From Legionella genomosp. 1 (GTDB lineage: Bacteria; Pseudomonadota; Gammaproteobacteria; Legionellales; Legionellaceae), in assembly GCA_945889365.1 (NCBI GenBank), contig CAMDBQ010000003.1, positions 1 through 23,126 on the forward strand: DNA of 23,126 nucleotides, read 5' to 3'. The notes below the pieces were generated by a model that was given only the letters and a program-made list of their open reading frames with translations, was not told the origin of the DNA and searched no databases. Positions 23,071-23,126 of this stretch are shown piece after piece (position 1 is the first letter of the stretch; each line of letters starts with the position of its first letter). Both the position numbers and the translations under genes were made by a program.

Positions 23071-23126
23071 CATCAATGCGGCGAAGAATATTCGTCCCAT
23101 GGTTTTAGCTGATTCGCCAGGACATG

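Overview
The window looks like a piece of chromosome from a gammaproteobacterium, most likely a member of the Legionellales (Legionella, Coxiella or a relative). The housekeeping proteins read as gammaproteobacterial (Rep, Hsp33, TypA, NadK, RecN, EF-P with its modifier EpmB, ComM, UbiK, PII, Psd). Two accessory proteins fit a microbe that lives in eukaryotic hosts: a large polytopic membrane protein behind a Fur-box-like site, resembling the Legionella iron-transport effector MavN/IroT, and a secreted apyrase of the eukaryotic CD39 family. The taxonomic assignment is inference; no rRNA or tRNA is present.

Layout. 1-2894 (+): the putative iron-regulated membrane protein, then a BrnT/BrnA-like toxin-antitoxin pair with its own near-consensus promoter. 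3010-5010 (-): rep, divergent from hslO (5087-5932, +). 5984-6481 (-): an unrecognised conserved-looking gene with a possible frameshifted membrane tail. 6666-11059 (+): a tight typA-nadK-recN run, followed by def (11147-11665). 11716-12610 (-): efp followed by a small acidic protein. Divergent from efp is epmB (12682-13668, +), so substrate and modifying enzyme share a 71-bp promoter region. 13865-15139 (+): an AAA_14/DUF4143 ATPase preceded by a long inverted repeat. 15178-17002 (-): ubiK then comM. 17059-17400 (+): a PII protein. 17431-19275 (-): an overlapping three-gene run (DUF2520 Rossmann protein, 5-formyl-THF cyclo-ligase, EVE-domain protein). 19564-23023 (+): psd, an outer-membrane beta-barrel protein and a two-domain secreted NTPDase.

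The least explained structure is non-coding. Palindromes that begin with GTAG and end with CTAC occur in convergent gene gaps (antitoxin/rep, hslO/unknown, def/99-aa gene, ATPase/comM). One supplies the stop codon of hslO. They look like REP elements of the kind associated with RAYT transposases. No CRISPR array, insertion sequence, rRNA or tRNA was found.
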